From a virus, in IMG/VR virus record IMGVR_UViG_3300031669_000151, positions 1-32,082 of that record: 32,082 bases of DNA; one strand, written 5' to 3'. Below, piece after piece: positions 31,509 to 32,082 of the stretch. Positions within the stretch are counted from its first letter, which is position 1. Each line of letters starts with the position of its first letter. Position numbers and translations under genes: made by a program. The notes beneath the pieces were generated by a model. The model was given only the letters and a program-made list of their open reading frames with translations, did not search any database and was not told where the DNA came from.

Positions 31509-31727
31509 TCACCGACCGTTGCTGCGCATGAGCGCATCCACGGGATACATGCCGGTCTGGCGCGCTGCCCAATATGCCGCGCGCCGCGCTCGTGGCAATC
31601 GCCGAACCGCGGCGGCGACCCAGCGGCGCCCGGCTTGGCTCATGGCCGTGACGGCGGCGGCCGCGTCCGCGGCTCGCATTCCGTACACCTCAAGGTGCGC
31701 CGCCAGGGCGATTAGGTGAGGATTCAT
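31509..31727 (-). CDS. Small helical protein, unknown
   Basis: A 72-aa minus-strand ORF (MNPHLIALAAHLEVYGM..., RRWVAAAVRRLPRARRAAYW), alanine/arginine-rich and predicted helical. ATG 31727 overlaps an upstream stop as ATGA, and its stop is four bases before the next ORF start. Codon use fits the rest of the phage. No function assigned. Confidence 0.5.
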   Translation of the reverse strand: MNPHLIALAAHLEVYGMRAADAAAAVTAMSQAGRRWVAAAVRRLPRARRAAYWAARQTGMYPVDALMRSNGR

Positions 31728-31789
31728 TGTTCTCTGGCCTTTCGCGTGATCGGGAACCCGTGCTCGACGTAGAACCGGACGAGCGCCAT
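31724..31789 (-). CDS. Micro-ORF or frameshifted tail of upstream gene
   Basis: Twenty-one codons from ATG 31789 (MALVRFYVEHGFPITRKARE...), ending in ATGA overlap with the next gene. The same frame is open upstream to about 31880 (EGRTFRGLLMALVRF) but without a standard start, and no ribosome site precedes the ATG. The peptide looks protein-like, so it may be the C-terminal part of the 79-aa gene upstream joined by a frameshift, or a coupled leader peptide. Confidence 0.35.
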   Translation of the reverse strand: MALVRFYVEHGFPITRKAREQ

Positions 31790-31814
31790 CAGGAGCCCGC
31801 GGAAGGTGCGCCCC

Positions 31815-32054
31815 TCAGCCGCCGCGCCTCGCCCATCGCGCCCGGGCAGCGTGACTGGCGTTCGCGCGCCTCGCCTCGGCCGTCATCGCCGCGCCACGCG
31901 CGCGCCCGCCGCGCGCCCGCGCGGCCTGATGATCGAGGGCGATGGTGAGGAGCTGCGCGCCCGCGGCGGACACGGCGAGTCCAGTGGACCGTGCGTAGCG
32001 CCGGACACGCGTCATCAGGCGCGGTGAGATGTCGATCAATCGGAGTGTCGGCAT
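31815..32054 (-). CDS. Small basic protein, possibly DNA-binding
   Basis: A 79-aa minus-strand ORF starting MPTLRLIDISPRLMTRVRRYA and continuing with GLAVSAAGAQLLTIALDH, a strand-helix-helix pattern that could be ribbon-helix-helix. It ends in an Ala/Arg-rich tail (MTAEARRANASHAARARW) of a kind common in small plasmid and phage proteins. Only 28 nt upstream are in the window and no ribosome site is visible there. Confidence 0.5.
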   Translation of the reverse strand: MPTLRLIDISPRLMTRVRRYARSTGLAVSAAGAQLLTIALDHQAARARGGRARGAAMTAEARRANASHAARARWARRGG

Positions 32055-32082
32055 GGTGTGACGTGCCGGGGCCTACGTCCCC

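Noticed and set aside
30586-32082. Reverse transcriptase or template repeat for a DGR, or an integrase
   Set aside because: No frame shows RT (YxDD) or tyrosine/serine recombinase motifs, and no adenine-rich near-copy of the adhesin 3' end was seen.

Overview
The window is a contiguous stretch of a tailed-phage genome (Caudoviricetes) with siphovirus-type morphogenesis genes: HK97-family portal, protease and capsid, a single tail-tube gene, a long tape measure and no sheath gene. Base composition is high in G+C with G/C-rich third codon positions. The host cannot be named from the sequence. A 53-nt 3' fragment of a bacterial tRNA-Arg (anticodon UCU) near the right end suggests a high-GC bacterial host and a temperate life style. 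No rRNA, CRISPR array, insertion sequence, integrase, repressor or reverse transcriptase was recognised.

Layout on the + strand: (1) 65-5941, packaging and prohead genes: small and large terminase, a small membrane protein, a portal with a very long coiled-coil extension, and a prohead protease. (2) 5953-8041, a ribbon-helix-helix protein, a hairpin, and a major capsid gene whose best start adds about 100 hydrophobic residues before the usual delta domain. (3) 8056-12112, six tightly overlapping genes that interrupt the head operon: a DUF115/MptE-like protein fused to a short head-type domain, two class I SAM methyltransferases, a GT-D fold glycosyltransferase, a DUF616 glycosyltransferase and a GT2-like glycosyltransferase. 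(4) 12112-14565, head-tail connectors, tail terminator and tail tube, followed by a perfect 28-bp palindrome. (5) 14649-19511, a tail assembly chaperone with a probable -1 frameshift extension, then the tape measure. (6) 19517-26585, distal tail proteins, a 1209-aa hub-like protein with a lectin-like N-terminus, and a 559-aa adhesin with a signal peptide, tail-fibre repeats and a C-type-lectin/FGE fold ending like the variable region of a diversity-generating retroelement target. (7) 26671-30921, lysis and accessory genes: small membrane proteins, an M15 peptidase, a clan GH-A-like hydrolase with a DUF4214-like domain, a holin-like protein, a lipoprotein and a zinc-ribbon peptide.

After a terminator-like hairpin, 30960-31300 is non-coding and carries the tRNA-Arg 3' fragment, flanked on both sides by direct repeats that look like integrase arm sites. 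Beyond it, small minus-strand genes read back toward the fragment, as expected for the edge of an early or lysogeny region. Because phage-type genes lie on both sides and the 5' half of the tRNA is absent, this looks like attP of a non-integrated or circular genome rather than attL or attR.

The points most worth following are the glycan/methyl-transfer cassette inside the head operon, the membrane-segment extension of the capsid protein, and the exported, hypervariable-looking adhesin without a retroelement in view.
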